A stretch of 14,317 nt of DNA from Gammaproteobacteria bacterium (lineage in GTDB: Bacteria; Pseudomonadota; Gammaproteobacteria; S012-40). Shown piece by piece: positions 14,192 to 14,317 of this stretch; the first letter of the stretch is position 1; each line of letters opens with the position of its first letter. A program made the translations under genes and the position numbers. The DNA is taken from NCBI GenBank assembly GCA_026982215.1, contig JALSHN010000286.1, positions 1-14,317 on the forward strand, read 5' to 3'. Under the pieces are notes generated by a model that was not told the origin of the DNA, did not search any database, and saw only the letters and a program-made list of their open reading frames with translations.

Positions 14192-14317
14192 AATCCCTCC
14201 CTCTCCGCCATAGACTAAATAGAACCCCCGTTGGTCGATATGGCCACGGGGGTTTTTCGTGAGTGGGAGAGAGGGAGGGTGAGAAGCCTCGAAGGGTTCG
14301 ACAAATCGGCTGGGAGC
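14192..14317 (+). repeat. tRNA-derived tandem repeat, unit 2 (truncated by the window edge)
   Basis: These 126 bases match 14013-14136 with only two substitutions, both in the terminator region (counterparts of 14059 and 14064), and a two-base insertion after the tag (ACTAAA against AAAA). The 19-base tRNA tag with CCA (14192-14210), the terminator and the purine tract (14269-14279) are all kept. There is no 5' part of a tRNA before the tag, so it is not a second tRNA gene. Whether more units follow cannot be seen. Confidence 0.93.
14223..14257 (+). terminator. Second copy of the tRNA-Ser terminator (repeat unit 2)
   Basis: AACCCCCGT (14223-14231) pairs with ACGGGGGTT (14246-14254), a perfect 9-base-pair stem followed by five T (14253-14257). 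A G-to-C change relative to the first copy removes the wobble pair that lengthened the stem there, but terminator function should remain. Confidence 0.8.

Noticed and set aside
14192..14210. Second copy of the tRNA 3' end read as an attachment site of an integrated element
   Set aside because: Homology continues for more than 100 bases past the tRNA end and no integrase is seen; a tandem repeat explains it better, although the sequence beyond the window could reopen this.

Overview
This GC-rich, densely coded window looks chromosomal and gammaproteobacterial. The evidence is an adjacent fabA-fabB pair, a YccA homologue beside a tRNA-Ser(UGA) gene (as I remember E. coli yccA-serT), a cytochrome c4-like dihaem protein, and PrsR/PrsT-type proteins of the PEP-CTERM/exosortase A (XrtA) system. 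I cannot name the species.

Left part (1-4.1 kb): the 3' end of a geranylgeranyl-reductase-like flavoprotein runs rightward. It meets, tail to tail with a 16-base overlap, a leftward operon for nucleotide-sugar acids: UDP-glucose 6-dehydrogenase (GTG start), a TviB-like UDP-HexNAc 6-dehydrogenase and a UDP-glucuronate 4-epimerase. Together these should supply UDP-GlcA, UDP-GalA and a UDP-N-acetylhexosaminuronate for an acidic surface polysaccharide.

Middle (4.3-10.4 kb): a divergent rightward set with gaps of 56, 36 and 16 bases. It encodes a stand-alone cyclic-nucleotide-binding domain protein, a PEP-CTERM-type polyprenyl-phosphate sugar transferase that would start the glycan on its lipid carrier, the sigma-54 activator PrsR, and the large TPR protein PrsT. 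The usual sensor kinase PrsK and the exosortase are not in the window, and this PrsT has no lipobox cysteine.

Right part (10.4-13.9 kb): a dihaem c-type cytochrome with its own promoter and a strong terminator, then convergent leftward genes fabB and fabA (unsaturated fatty acid synthesis; 3-base gap) and yccA (FtsH-modulator family). Good promoters and terminators can be read directly here; the yccA terminator lies against the fabA promoter.

Right edge (13.9-14.3 kb): a complete tRNA-Ser(UGA) is followed by about 1.7 copies of a 179-181-base tandem unit. Each unit begins with the last 19 bases of the tRNA including CCA and carries its own intrinsic terminator and a purine tract complementary to the tRNA-derived tag. 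The second copy is cut by the window end, so the array may continue. This closely resembles in design the 178-bp repeats (rtT RNA) behind E. coli tyrT, but on a different tRNA. It is the most unusual item in the window.
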